A stretch of DNA of 64,000 nucleotides from Polytrichum commune (GCA_950295325.1 OX485807.1:13171001-13235000); one strand, 5' to 3'. Counted from the first letter of the stretch, positions 23,360 through 36,591 are shown. Notes: generated by a model not told the origin, from the sequence alone. Numbers and translations are program-made.

Positions 23360-26194
23360 GCACCCTCTCCCTTACTACTCACTCCTTGAGGTCTACTTAC
23401 CGCATGGCGAGCACGTGTCTGCTAAATTTGAGCAAAGTAACGTAATCTCCGTTTATCAGGAACTTACAAATCTTCGAGCTTGAAAATCGCAACAAATAGA
23501 GCGCTCACAAATCTTCGCATTTTCTCCCACAAATTCGAAGAGGAATCGACGTGGTATCAAAGCATCGACACGATTACATTACAGCAGGCACACAAAAGAA
23601 GAATGGAGGAGCCGATCCACCAAAGCATGCATGGGGGATTCTGCCCTAATATTAAACGTGCCTAATTTGCCCTGCATGTGTGTGGGGACACATGGATGAT
23701 GGCATCTTTGCCAGGCTAAATTCTCATGCAAAACATAAACATAACCTTCAACGACACTTAATGTAATCGGCCTTGGGGAATAAAGTGCAAGCATTCGAGT
23801 TTGAAAATGCTCGGAACTAACCCCATGCCGCTAAATCGGGTTCCACCTAGTGTGAACACTAGTTCTTATTGATATTAAATCGGTTTTACTTTGGCACACA
23901 ACACTTTGAGTCTTTGACCCGACAAAGACTTTGGTGTATGACGAGACAACTTCCATGTGAGTTCCTAAAGAAGAGGACACCCTCATCTTGTGGTGACTCA
24001 CGAGCGGGTGTGAGCCCGGGACCTTGTTGATGATGGTTATTGTTGGCATTTTGGGGGTGTGGTGGCGGATAAGCACATCTATTGAATTTTTTAATGAAAC
24101 CGAATGCAATGAAATTCATTTTAAGGTTCGGGAAGCCTAAAGGCTTATGGGACTGACAGAACATCAAGATGTTGTCAAACTAGCTAGTTCTTTATAGTGG
24201 CGGAGTGTGGTAGCCTCTGTGAAATCGATTAGAGGCTTGAGAGAAAAGCCTATTGAAAGAAAGACTTGAGACTTCGTGCCTGATACTACACTCTCAAACA
24301 ATGATTGAAACTTATATGTAATGGAGCTGCAATACAAAGTGTGCCTCGTTTTAAACCGCTTAGATATAAACTACATTGTAAATGCGAAAGTGACACAATC
24401 TATTATCCCTAGACATAGGGGTAGTTGACCACCTGACAATTTCAATGGCAACCCTATGATTTGAGGTGTTGTAAGCAACAATGATTTTGCGGGTGGTGGT
24501 GTCAATGGTTGTTGCAAGTGTAATTCACATTCCTATTTTAGAGCATCCTTGAGGTAAATGTAATCCAATTTCTTCCCAAAGCGATGGAAAGAATTCCGCT
24601 CTTTAACAAGAAAAACCTCCTTGAAATCATCAAAATGTGATTTTTGATGATGTTGGGTTGTCATGGGTTTGCCAATGAGATAAGCCATGTGATATGCCTT
24701 CCACATGGTTGTGAGTTTGTGCATGGTGTCAATCCTTGTTCGGGAAGGTGTTGGGAAAGTAAGATTGCTTGGTTGACTACCAATAGGGGGGTAGGTGGGC
24801 AAGCCATTCTTTAAAAACCTATAGTTAGCTTAAGGGCATATAATCCCATGGAAAGCTCACCAAAATCGGCCAACAAGTTAGGGTAGGTTGTCGAAGGCAA
24901 ACTTTGACATGAGACATCATATTTATCTTAGATCTTAACAATGTTATGATTTTCATGTAACTAGGTGATCATGAACGTATACGGTTTGAAGTCTAAAAAT
25001 GTTAGGAAGGTTGTAATCCCACATTGCCAAAAGTGTATCGATGTACATACTCCTTTCATAAGATGACTTCATGGAAGTTCAATTTCATGAAGGTTCCAAG
25101 CTACTTCATGAACCTTCCAACTCGTGTTACCGGAGTAGTGTTATGCCAATTTCATTTACTTTCTAAATTGGTTCATGATTCTTTGAAGCCAACTTGACAT
25201 GTGGCACACTCCGATTTCATGATAGCGGGCCTTTACCTCTACCAACTTCACGAATCGTCCAAATCAATTTCATGAACCTTCCAAACCAATTTCATGAACC
25301 TTCCAACCGATTTCATTTAGCTTCCAAACCAAGCGGTTCTCATATTCTCAACTTCTTGCCTTCTCGTTTTGCATTCTTTGCCTTCTCATTTCACAACCTC
25401 CGGTTGTTGGTGAGAACCTTTTGTTTTAGGTCTAACAATATAATCAATTTGGAAGTGAATTTGTGTGGCCAGATACAACTCTTTAGTTCTCTAGTAGTGA
25501 TATAATTCTCTACTTTTGTAGTGTGTTGATCTAGTTCTTTACGTGCTTGGGTTCTCTTACGAGGTTATGTGATGGTTACATGCCTCAAGACCTTTTTTGC
25601 ATGACTCAACAAAAAGTGACAGTATGTTTTGTTTTCACTCCACATTCTTTGTGTTCACAAACTCTGATACACAAATTGTATTAAGATTCGCAAATTTTCT
25701 TCATATTCATAATTTGTAGATAATCATAGTATTTGCATTTCTTTTCAAACAACTTGATTGTCTAGAGTGAATAAATCATCAAACTATGAGTGAATAAATT
25801 TGTACGATCAAGGAGAGCCCGAAATATTTTTGTGGTCAAGTTTGCAAAGGCATATTTGCTTTATGTTTAACACGCTTATCGTCTCATTTATTTGTGAGAT
25901 GTCCTTGTCAAGTTGGCTCAATTTTTTGCATGTGATGAATCTCTACTGGTCCAAAGTATTTAGTGTTATTGACTAGGCATTTGTTACTATCTGGCATATA
26001 TCTATTGCTCTACATTTCAAACATAGGCATGGTTTGTAGGCACGATTAGCAAACTCTGAGTGAATAAATCAACAAATTCTATGATTATCCACAATATGTG
26101 AATATGATTTTTTCAATCTAATCACTTTGCAATTTATTCAGATTACCCGAGTCATCTTCTAGAAAATCATCAAATTTGCAAGGACCTATTGTAA
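23360..26194. other. Intergenic DNA, no gene recognised
   Basis: AT-rich. A degenerate run of AATTTCATGAACCTTCCAA-like units lies at 25,080-25,330. Small ORFs on both strands show no motif. Confidence 0.45.
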
Positions 26195-26269
26195 GTGACC
26201 AGAAGTTGTTACTTTGTTGGTTCTCCTACAAACACATGGTTAGTTTTGGTCTATGTCACTCGAGTCGTC

Positions 26270-27190
26270 TCCTACATAATCATTGAACATTATATCTTTA
26301 ACAAAGGTTTATCTTATGCTAACACAAGTGAACGTTATGGTTATCCTTACGAGACTACGAGGAGCATGTCCATAGCTTTTGAAGAAAATGTTCAATTAGT
26401 GCCCAAACCCAAAGGTTGTGTTCACTATCCAATGTTACAAGATGTGCAAATTCAATGGTTTAGTAAAGAGGCTTCATGTAGATGTAGACATCACCATAGA
26501 ATCTCTCCATCATCAACTAAATGAAGTTTTTCAATTCCCATGCCATGTATCTATCAATTGTGTTTCAAAAGCTATTCAAAGTCGAGCTAGATTTACCCTC
26601 GAGTTGATGCACTATGAACCAAATGATTATAACAATAAAGAACCTCTTAGAGAGAGCAATGGTGTCAAAAGTTTTAGAGCTCAATGGCGGTATGGTTGAT
26701 GTTATATACTTGAACATGTTGGTTTCAATTTACAACCGACACATTGATTTGGAAGGGCTCATCGATGACAAAGTTGCCAACAAATTTGTCTAACTCAAAA
26801 GGATCAAATTTCATCTTTGGTGGTTGCAGTTGGTCGCAAAGGAGTCATTGCACACAATGCCACACTTGGTGCCTACAATACAAAGAAGTTCTTAAAATTC
26901 ATTCAAATCAAGGTCATTCCTAGCCTTGATAGACAAAGGTTCATCCTAATGGACAATGTCCCGTTTCACAAATCTCATGAAATACAACAAGCTTTTGAAG
27001 ATGTTGAACACATCTACTTCCGATTGCCATCATATAGTCCATTTCTCAATGCTTCATAATGGATCTTTGGACACATCAAAGCCATGTCCGGCGGAATGAT
27101 CTCCAAAATCATCGAACATTACTCCTTCACATTAACAATGATGTACAAGCAATCACTGCAAACATGGAGCAAGATTGGATAAGAGGGTCA
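26270..27190 (+). pseudogene. Degenerate Tc1/mariner (IS630-like, DDE_3) transposase
   Basis: The N-terminal part (26,270-26,520) reads as a helix-turn-helix with motifs like GLSYANTSERYGYPYETTRS and a GCVHYPMLQD turn. After a frameshift near 26,450-26,520, a second helix segment follows. The catalytic domain spans about 26,720-27,190 with GFNL, then VAVGRKGVIAHNATLGAYNT, then ILMDNVPFHKS (second catalytic Asp kept) and LPSYSPFLNAS. The first catalytic Asp position appears replaced. The position of the third acidic residue, just before WIFG, is a TAA stop. Further stops occur between the blocks. The family normally cuts and pastes DNA at TA sites; this copy cannot be active. No flanking terminal repeats were seen. 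Confidence 0.75.
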
Positions 27191-28214
27191 ATAGAAATTT
27201 GATAGAGCTAGTCGCATGAAGCGATTAGGAGAATCTTATGCATGATGTACCGTTCATTATGAAATAAAGTTATACACTTCATGAAATTGATTTTGTGAAA
27301 TTGTAAATATGAGTACCAAATCACGAGGTTGTGCTCAACATGTAATGAAATTGGTTGAAAGTTCAAGTTAAATTGGTTATCTATATGGTATACTTGGTTC
27401 ACGATTCTAATGAAATTGGTGGAACCTATCACTAAATTGGTTTGTAAAATAATGAAATTGAGTTCGCGTTTCATATTACCAAAGGAGCATGTACTACGAC
27501 TCCCAAATGATATCTTCACTTCCTTTGACATCATAAGATTGCATTCTACTTAGTTATTCTTACATCCGAGTCAGTCATCGAGTTGATACCATATATCAAT
27601 AATAAGAAGGTTGTAAAGTGCTTTCTCTATGAATGGCATGTGGTCATTGTGTAAGCAAACCTAAGATAGTACAAAACAATGAGTGTCCCTTGAATTAACA
27701 CCCATACCGCTCGATTGCTATGAAGACAATAATATTTGCTTAATATTTCTTTTAAATAAGAAAAGTGGTTTTCATAGACCCACGTGGTAGTTTAAGGTAC
27801 TTTAAGGTAGTTATGACATCGAGCCACTTGTTGGGACGCACAAGTTGCAGCATATTTCTTGGTTTTTTGGTGTTGTTTGGTAGTGTGGCATGAATGCAAT
27901 GTGAAGTTAACTACACTAAACATCTATTGTGATTTAGTGTAGCCCACACTAGGTATTCATCAATGACCCACGTTGGTTGTTTTGCAATCACTTGGTGGCA
28001 ATTAAATTAAAGAAGGTGTTGCAAGTTATGAGGATAAATTTAATTAATATGGCACACCGATATTAATTTCACATTAAAGCATATAGTTAGTATAGTTTGT
28101 GCGACTAGTTAATGTTATCGATAAGTGATATGGGTCTTATATGGTCACATTTATGATAAATACATGTATTCAAGTACACTGAATATTTCAAGTAGTGCAG
28201 GTGGACTAATGTGA

Positions 28215-28315
28215 GGGTGGGAAACTAGTGAAGGTGATATTAAATTTCTTTACGCTATGAATTAGTGTCACCGAAGATCTAGGAAGCATTGTTCATCATG
28301 GCACTTGGCATTATT
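28215..28315 (+). repeat. Diverged inverted repeat R5, left copy
   Basis: Matches the reverse complement of 31,845-31,972 over about 100 bp (landmarks AGTGAAGGTGAT, CACGCTATGAA, TCTAGGAAGC and TTGTTCATC). The two copies lie 3.6 kb apart and may be terminal parts of one old element or two unrelated fragments. Confidence 0.55.
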
Positions 28316-29167
28316 CAGTAACAAGCATGTGGCATGCACTAGTCACAAGCACAACTTTTTTTTCTATTTTTTTTGGAAAGCTATGGTAAATGAGCATAGA
28401 ACTTACCATATTCTTGAATTTAGTGTCACAACAAAAACTTCAGCTTTAGATAACTTTATGATTTGGCTAGAATGTGTGTGTGACTTGAATTAATACCACC
28501 CTCACTACTTGGGATATTTGGTGTCGTGGATGGTATGTGGTCTTATTGTGGGCACTTCAAAAAATATATATACAATTTTAGTTGTTGGATCATATTGGGA
28601 ATAGTCTTATATCGTTAGTAATGTGATTCACAAAGATTTTCGGTTTGATTTTTGAAATTGGAGTTGAAATGCAAAACTTGTAAGAGGTCATTAGGAAGAT
28701 AATATTTTATGTAAACCATTACACAAACTCTCCCAAATGCATTCAATTTTGAGCCTAGAATGAAGTCTATAATTTGAGCACATAAGGTAAATGGAAACCA
28801 AACAACTTTTTTAGCTATGCATCCACTTCTCGTAGGACATGAAGCATGGAATTAACACATGGTTATAAACAAATCCAAATTGTGCATTGCAACCATTTTC
28901 CTTTAGAAAAACTTGGAGTTAATATGAATATCTAATTCATTATCAAAATAAAGACTCTTTTTCTCATTAAATGATCTTTTACACACATGTCTTTTAGTGT
29001 ACGTCTTGAGATCCGCACCTAACCACATGTCACTTAAATATAGGTGTCTATTTAAGACAAGTAACTAAAGTAGGTCCACTTACTTTAGTCTAGTCTCATC
29101 ATGTGACACATGCTTTTTTTAGTATCAAATATTAATCATGAACCTTGTCATGTAGCTCTAATAGAAC

Positions 29168-29191
29168 TATATATATATATATATATATATT
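29168..29191. repeat. (AT)n microsatellite
   Basis: Uninterrupted TA/AT dinucleotide run. Confidence 0.9.
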
Positions 29192-29214
29192 CTATGTGCT
29201 CAAAATCTAGGCAA

Positions 29215-29480
29215 CATTTTAAGTTTGATAATTTACACTCCGTAACACACTATTGGGAGGGATTGCATGATGATTGTTTGTAGATAACTATAATTTTCAC
29301 TTTGATGTTAAAGCTTTTGCACTTGAACTCCAACTATGAAACTTGACATTTCTATGTGATTTGCAATTGTGAACCAAATGAGATAGTTCCTAATTCAATC
29401 CAATGGCCAAAATGGTATGCAAAGTTGGAAGTGCCCTACGAGGGCCACATACCTCATGGTAAGAATCATAATTTAGAACA
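29215..29480 (+). repeat. Dispersed repeat R2, copy
   Basis: Carries the R2 blocks: TTTTGCACTTGAACTCCAAC, GAAACTTGACATTTCTATGT, GCAATTGTGAACC, and TTGGAAGTGCC followed by AGGGCCACATACCT. Confidence 0.6.
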
Positions 29481-30104
29481 GAAACCAAAAAACATGTGTT
29501 CGACATGGGTGCAAACATGGTAAAGTGGACAACCCTTGATCCTTGCACAAGTTTAAGTGAAAGTGACTAAAAACTATATATATGCTTTGAATTTTATGAA
29601 AAATATATATATATAAAAAATATGGATCTACAAAGTCAAGAAATTTATGTTGAAAAAAAATCTCAAAAAAAGCTTACATATTTTAGAAGACGATGCAAGT
29701 GATGATATTGAAGAAATAATTGTCAAATAATTGTGTAAAATACGATAAAATTACATCCAATTGATGGTTTTCATCCAAAAAAGTAAATTTGATGATGACC
29801 TCAAGTTTATAATGAACTCAAGGAATAAGAAGAAGAAAAATTCAAGTTCCAAATAGTTAAGGTCATGAAATATACATCAAAGCCCATGTCTAGCCCTTTG
29901 CTTTCGTGGACTATTTTTAATGATAAGTTTTGAAAATCTCATATTGGTATTCTACACATTGGACACAATAATAAATGTCACCATTAAAAAACAAATTAAA
30001 GAATATTTTGGTACTACTTTTAGGCATTTGACTTGGAAAACTATGATTTTGGGATATTGGAGCATTTTTTGGGTCCACTTTACCACGCTTGCACCCACGT
30101 GTGT

Positions 30105-30330
30105 TACAATGGGACTGGACTATGTGCTCAAAGCACAATTGCCAATACATGTTCAACACAAAATTAACATATTTGTACACCTCAACTCTTACTTTGAATC
30201 TTCAAATGACAAATATGCACGACTTCCAATTGTGAAGCTTACGAGACAGTTTCATGTCGGATTGAAACATCCAAAATACATATGTGGAGTTGGAAGTGCC
30301 GACAATAGGCCACATAGTACTCTCATTTTT
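30105..30330 (+). repeat. Dispersed repeat R2, copy
   Basis: Carries the R2 blocks in order: GGACTATGTGCTCAAA, CAACTCTTACTTTGAA, CCAATTGTGAAGC, GAGTTGGAAGTGCC, AGGCCACATAG. Confidence 0.6.
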
Positions 30331-31324
30331 TGGGTTGAAAACTCTCTAACTTGGAGGGAGTTTGCTTTCTAAGAATTTGCCTTGTTTCACTATAGTTTAT
30401 GCTTTTGTCTTTACAATAATGAGATTAAGGGAAATCCCCTCTATTGTTGGTGACACGGTGTGTTTGTACCATACGTATGGATTGTGTGTGAAATATGTGC
30501 CTCCAACCTTGTTGAGAAGGGCTCATTGGCTATGGCCATTATGACATATGTTCTTCTAGTTCATGTTCCTTTTGATGATCCTAATTTGTTGGTGTTAGTG
30601 TGACACTCACGTACATTAAAGTCAAACCTTGTTGGAGCTTCGCCAAATTGCTACCTCGAGCTCGATATGGGATTGGTGAGTTGCCTTACGAGGTGTAAAT
30701 TCATTTCACCAATGAAAAACGGGCCATCAAAATACATAAAGCGAAACTATCCAAGTTATATTTTTGTTTTATAATTGGCCTCATGAGCGCACAATGAGGC
30801 AATTCGAAGAAAAGTGAACGTGTCTAAATCCAACATAGCAACAACTCGAACACCTATATTTGAGTAGTATGTGCTTAGGTGAGGGTCTAAGAACGGACAC
30901 CAAAAATACACATGTTAATAAAGAAGAAGATGGAATTATGCGTTCAGAACATGCTTCCCATCCCAAGTTGAATAGTCAACATGATCAGGGAGACCTACAT
31001 GACCACTTAAAGAACATGAGAATCTTCGATGTGATAATGACTAAGATATTCATACGAGCTTTGAAAATTATGAGGCACACAACTACATGCACAATTTGGA
31101 TATGCTAATCATCTCAAGCTAGTTGTGTGTTTGTATCCTACAATAGGTGAATGCACAAAGAACTTGGCATCCAAATAACACACCTTTATTTTATAAGGTC
31201 CATTATATATATATGTAAGTCCACAAGATGTTGTATATGATCCATTTATAACATTCTTTAGTGTCGTCATCTTGGTTACTTCTCATATATCTAGGCAACG
31301 AACAACCACTCGGTACAAACCTAA

Positions 31325-31578
31325 GGGCCACTTCACACACAAGCCAAGGGCCGTGACCATGTAACTACGGGGCCCTTGATTCTCATCCATAGGCCGTACC
31401 ATCGACATGGTCTGCCACATAATATGTATGTAGACTTTTCATCCATTACAGTGTATTTGGGCCCTCAGGCCTTCACCTTCTAGTGTGAAGCGAACTTGGA
31501 CGGTCTCGGTCTTTAGACCAATGAGAGATCTTAGAATGCAACGGTCATGGCCCTTCAATCTCGTGTGTAAAGTGGTCC
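31325..31578. mobile_element. Harbinger/Tourist-like MITE H1, short variant (254 bp)
   Basis: Ends GGGCCACTTCACACACAAGC and the inverted TCGTGTGTAAAGTGGTCC are flanked by TAA (31,322-31,324; 31,579-31,581). About half the length of the other H1 copies, with an internal deletion. Confidence 0.82.
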
Positions 31579-31581
31579 TAA

Positions 31582-32846
31582 GTACGTAAACATACTACAC
31601 TCATTATCCCAATTAGTGCACGTCATACCGATTCATGAAACACACATTGTTTTGGCCAAGTCTCAAAATTAGCGAGGGTTGAAATTTCTACGGAGTGATA
31701 CTAAAATTACGAGTACATGCTCACTTACCATACATTGCAAGAAAATCAATCCATGCTCTAAAGCGCTTGTAAAGTGATGAAGAAACTATACGCAAACACG
31801 TGCTTGTTAATGTACAGTGTCGGTACTTGCAGTGAACAATGGATGTTATGAACGATGATTTCAGTGGGTAGTGCCGAGATGAACAACGCTTCCTAAATCT
31901 GTTGGTGGCACTAATTTCATAGCGTGAAGAAACTTAGCATCACCTTCACTAATTTCCCTCCCTCATACTAAGTGAGAGAATCAGTGTCATACACTCCAAA
32001 CTCCATAGTATCACACCTGTGGCAACCAAAACGCACGTGATATTATAGAATTTTGTAGTGTCAACATGGATGCGTGATACTATAGAACCAGTGTAGCATG
32101 TGACACTATGGAATAACACAAGGGAGGCGTGAGGACAATTTGAATTCATTCTCCCGTCACCTACACTAGTGTGGTCCACTCCACTCGGCCTTCCCGGGCA
32201 ATGTGGCAAACACATGCACCAACATTCAACAAATGACATAAGAAGAAGAAGACACTCCACATGGTGCAATGCGAGGATGTGGGCTGACTTCTTGGACGGT
32301 TTGCATCGATGACAAAATCCGTGATACAAGGGAGAGAAATGTGACAGTAAGGAGCAAGACTTGAACTGCGAACACACCCGTTCCCTAGGGTTCCGGGATA
32401 GTAGAGAGCATGTGACATTACGGGGGTTGGTATTACGGAGTTTAGGGTGTACAAGCTCGACTTATAAATGTACTCGGCTTTGTCGGCCGCATGCAGCAGG
32501 CTGACCTTTCTCTTTCCCCAGCCTTGTGTTAGAAAATAATGTGAAGGTCATTGTGAGAGGAGGAGGAGGCTGAGCTGTCCCTTTAAAAGGTGAGCATATG
32601 ATATGTTATATATTGTACACAGACATCACAGCAGCAAGGGCAAGTCAGTGAGTGCCTAGTAGCCCCCCCCCCCCCCCCCCAATCATGCAAATAAGTAATC
32701 CCGTCCCCACAGTCTAAAGGCCTTCAATATTGGGGCCGCAATCATGAGAAGTGAAGCAAAGATAAGGCGTGTTGGTGTTGGGCTCGTTGAAAGCCTGCCG
32801 AATTATGTGGAGGGAACCACGAGATCGGATCCGTACGGTAAGTTAC
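31582..32846. other. Intergenic DNA; R5 right copy and a C18 run
   Basis: Bases 31,845-31,972 are the inverted partner of 28,215-28,315. A C18 run lies at 32,663-32,680. The overlapping minus ORFs at 31,949-32,454 have no recognisable domain. Confidence 0.45.
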
Positions 32847-33052
32847 ATGGGTTTTTAAGTGGGTCGTTTTCTTAATCGGATCCTTAGATTTCAATTAGTA
32901 CATGGTTCGGTAGATGGGTTTTTAAGTGGGTCGTTTTCTTAATCGGATCTTTAGATTTCAATTAGTACATGGTTCGGTAGATGGGTTTGAAGTGGGTGGT
33001 TTTCTTAATCGGATCTTTAGGTTTGAATTAGTACATGGCTCGGGTGAGGATC
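32847..33052 (+). repeat. Tandem repeat, three units of 67 bp
   Basis: Unit starts ATGGGTTTTTAAGTGGGTCG fall at 32,847, 32,914 and 32,981; the third unit is slightly diverged (TTGAAGTGGGTGG). Units one and two differ at very few positions, so the duplication is fairly recent. Confidence 0.92.
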
Positions 33053-34640
33053 GAAGAGGGGAACATCATAAAGATATGTGTATTTCCGATGACCGTAACT
33101 AAGTTAGGGGAGGCCTGATTTGCAGCACGGTTTTTTTTGCATTTGTTTCATCGTAGATTTGTGAATAGTGTGTTCACATGTTGTGTAAAGAATTGAACAC
33201 TGCAAGGGGCTCAAGCAAAGTGTTTTTTTCATGTTGCCTCGTCCGGCATGTTTTGGCAGCCCCATGGGTTGTGCAACATTTCAGTCTTGGGACCACGTGA
33301 AGGTGGGCCCACGGCTAACATGTTTGCGTTTATGTTGGGGTTTGATGCCACTGTGACGTTGAGGTTAGCCTACATGGCGACCGTAGATGAGAGGGTTTCA
33401 TCCACGAATTGATGCAATTTTCATGTTAGGTTTTTGTCTACCCACGTGGTTTTCATCCAGATGCAATATTTGCAACCGACCACATGGTTTTCATCCACTC
33501 CCACGGTTTTCATCTACACCATCCGTACTAAGCCTTAGGGTTTAGTGCATTAAATTTAAAGAGGAGGGTGACACAATATGACAAGACCATTATATTATAT
33601 GGTCTACATGTAGTTTATAATTCGATATTTTGGGTTTTGTCACCCCTTTTCTAGTTGAAAAATCTTATTGTTTGAACATGTGGAAATAGCATATCATAAT
33701 ATCAGATATTGGATCATACATACGAGGGTACCATAACCATAGGATATCATCCTTACATTTGTTTTTGGTTCTAGAGTTTTTTTTTTATTCCACAACCACG
33801 GCTTATTATGGTTACAACTATTATCAAGTCCAAATTGAGTGCATTTTGAATGATGCTTATGATGAAAATCAATTTGCACAACAAATGGTAGATGCGTGTG
33901 CTAAAATGGTTTACACTAGTAGAAAACTATGCCAAAATAGTTGCAGATTTGGTTTGGCAGCTAGAGCATTGGCAAAAAAAGTGCTTCCTCTTGAGGGATT
34001 CATGACTCCTCACCAAATCATTCTAGAGCTTTGTCCGTCATGGCACCTCCCACAAGATTAGCCAAAAATGCTCAAAAGCAAGTCAACCCCTTTGGGGTGC
34101 TTCAATTGATACAAAGTCAAAGACTCACATATGATGTCTTCTTTCATGATGGCCACTCTCTTTCAAATTCTTCACATTTTTTATAGTTCCAATGGAATTT
34201 TTGATACATCATGTTTGATAGTCCCCAATTTTGTCAATAAAGTTTGAGCCATCCTTGCCCACAATTGCACGTGGCCGCCTCCGATTCCAAATATATGGAA
34301 TTCTCACCCAAAAGGAATATTTATTTGTGCAAATCAAATGTAATTGGATTTTGCAAAATTTTGACATATGATTTGCAAAGTGGAGACTCTTAGGTTGTGC
34401 TGAAATTCTTGCCTTTGCACCTTGTGGTTGCAGTTGCAATTGCAGGCAAACCTTGCGACATGGCCGTTGGACCTTATGACGTGACGGCAAATAACTTGAG
34501 TTGGTTGGTGAGCATGGGGAGGTGGTGCCCTCATGGTGGTTGTTGTAGCTGGTATGATAAGGAAAATGGAACTAAATGGGGCCATGGCCTTGGGTATTGG
34601 GCGTTGCTAGCCAAGAAGGCATTTTTTAATGCATTCCAAT
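33053..34640. other. Intergenic DNA, no gene recognised
   Basis: Short + ORFs (33,759-34,061; 34,397-34,663) lack motifs. The latter lies antisense to the gag relic described next and is probably a shadow of it. Confidence 0.4.
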
Positions 34641-34644
34641 GTGC

Positions 34645-35199
34645 AAATGTTGGTTGTCTTTGATACCAACAAATGCGTCCTCTTGCAAAAAGGCGGCAAA
34701 AACCTCTTGAAATTTAGCAAGAGGAATATCATTTGTAGCACAAGTGATTTCAAATTTAGCAATGTGGGTATCATGATCAGTTCTTGGCGTTCCTAGAAAA
34801 TGTGGGATGTGGATGACATTCGTATTTCACATGTTTGGATTAGGCAGTAGTGGATTTGCCATTCGTGGTGGTTGTGGTGTTGGGGTTAAAGATAGTGGCA
34901 AAGGAGCTAAAGGTATCACAAAAGTTATTAATATTTGTACTTGTGAAGATGAACCAAATTTTAATTGGAATGGTTTGAGAGGTGAGAGATTATTTTCTTC
35001 AACTTTGTTTTCCTTAGGAGTTTTAAAATCTTGGTCATCTAATTCAAGTTCAAAATCTCGATTCTTATTTTGCAAATCAAGGACTGACTTTAACCAACTT
35101 CTCATTTGCTCAACTTTCCATCTCTTATACTTTGTAGCTACTAGATCCTCTTTAGCCTTGTTATTAGCAACTTTTTGTATTGACGTTGACTACAATTGA
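34645..35199 (-). pseudogene. Retrotransposon gag relic
   Basis: Reading the minus strand from about 35,199 gives a lysine/glutamate-rich segment, a proline-rich linker, one in-frame TGA near 34,824-34,826, and then the gag-like block PHFLGTPRTDHDTHIAKFEI followed by a KFQEVFAAFLQEDAFV block. That block resembles the start of the Ty3/Gypsy gag (retrotrans_gag) region. No protease or RT follows, so this is an isolated remnant, unrelated in sequence to the large element at 42-60 kb. Confidence 0.5.
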
Positions 35200-35455
35200 G
35201 ATTTAGCATGTGCATGTTCTTGTACGAAAGTTAGATATGTCGATACATAACACTATTTATTTATCTAGTTTTATCATAAGCATTTTCCTTCCATTCAAGC
35301 ACATTTTTGTAAAATCAACACCATTCACACATTGAGTGGAAGAATCCGGAAAATCTTGAATTTTGACACTTGCAAATTGATCAAATGGCCCGTAAGTAAA
35401 GCAAGCCTTTGCACTTGTATATTGTCCATTGTTCCAACATCCGTATCCAAACTTA

Positions 35456-36588
35456 GGGGCGGTTTACACTATGGACCATGAAGTTGGACCAGGGCTCTGC
35501 AAGGCAGCTGATTGGCTGTTGAAGTTCTCCCGGGACAACTTCGGTTTACACTAAGGAAAAAATGGCAGAGGGACCATGGAGGTCGAGGTCCCCAAAATAT
35601 ACTTTTTAAGGCCTAATAAATGCACTAACATGGTCCAACGGGTTTTGCGTTGAGAGAGGCAAGACAGGTGGTCTGGTAGGAAAAAGCAAGGGCCCATGTC
35701 AGAGAAATACCATTTCAATAAATTTTTAATGAATCCACCTTTTAAGTGCCTTAATTATACCATAGCCCATGAGACATACCAGCACTACCTTGCCCTACCC
35801 CTTAAACCGGCTCACACGTGTTTCACCAAACAACGCGGGACATCTAGAACTCAAGAATTCAAGTGCAAATTTGTTTTTTTGGTCTACCAAATGTAATGTT
35901 TAGAATTTTTGGGATTGTAATATACCGTTGGAAAGGTCTTGAAAATACCTTTCCAACGGTATATTACACACCCCAATATTCTTACAAAATGCAGTTGCAA
36001 AACAAAAAAGAAACTTTTGTAGTGGTTTAATGATTGTAGATTAGGGTAGTCAAAAGAAGTGCAATGGGAATCTTCGAACATTAATTATCAAAGAACTGAA
36101 AATTAGTGTTGAGCAAGGTAGGGTGGTAACAACATTAAATATAATCAAACACTAAATATCCTATTTAGTGTAGTGACAACACAAGGTACATGTCACATGT
36201 AAATTACATTGAGCATGTACAAATTAAATTGCTCATTTTATTTTATTTAAAAAAAATTGTTGTGAGAAGATTTGCAAGCCACATCTTTGACACATTTAAC
36301 AAGAAGTGAAGACAAGTGAAGCCCAAGAGAAGACAAGGAATGATCAAACTTAATTTTTTTTCAAAATTGCCCTTGTTGGGCATGTATTAAAAAAATCAAC
36401 ACCTCCACTTTTTGGTGCATGGTCATTCTTCATGGTCCACATTCGGTTTACACCTAGTGAAGGGCCCATGAACCATGAAAACTAATATTTTAGTAACTCG
36501 GACCATGGAAGTCGTCCCATGAAGTCGTCCCACACAAAATAGGCCTCTTACGTGGGACGACTTCATGGTCCATAGTGTAAACCGCCCC
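35456..36588. mobile_element. Harbinger-like non-autonomous element, family H3 (1,133 bp)
   Basis: Termini GGGGCGGTTTACACTATGGA and its exact inverted form (36,569-36,588) are flanked by TTA (35,453-35,455; 36,589-36,591). The inverted match continues into a CATGAAGTnG block. Shorter GGTTTACACTA/GGTTTACACCTAG motifs repeat inside (near 35,543 and 36,443). There is no transposase. A perfect 22-bp hairpin sits at 35,916-35,968. Confidence 0.88.
35916..35968. repeat. Perfect 22-bp inverted repeat with 9-base loop
   Basis: Arms 35,916-35,937 and 35,947-35,968 are exact reverse complements (core ACCGTTGGAAAGGT). Lies inside the H3 element. A transcript would form a short, small-RNA-like hairpin. 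Confidence 0.9.
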
Positions 36589-36591
36589 TTA

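Larger units (their letters stand above)
27191..31324. other. Intergenic DNA with old repeat fragments
   Basis: No intact gene. Identified pieces are two R2 copies (29,215-29,480; 30,105-30,330), half of inverted pair R5 (28,215-28,315) and an AT microsatellite (29,168-29,191). The 150-codon ORF at 29,920-30,372 runs through R2 sequence and is not considered a gene. Confidence 0.5.
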
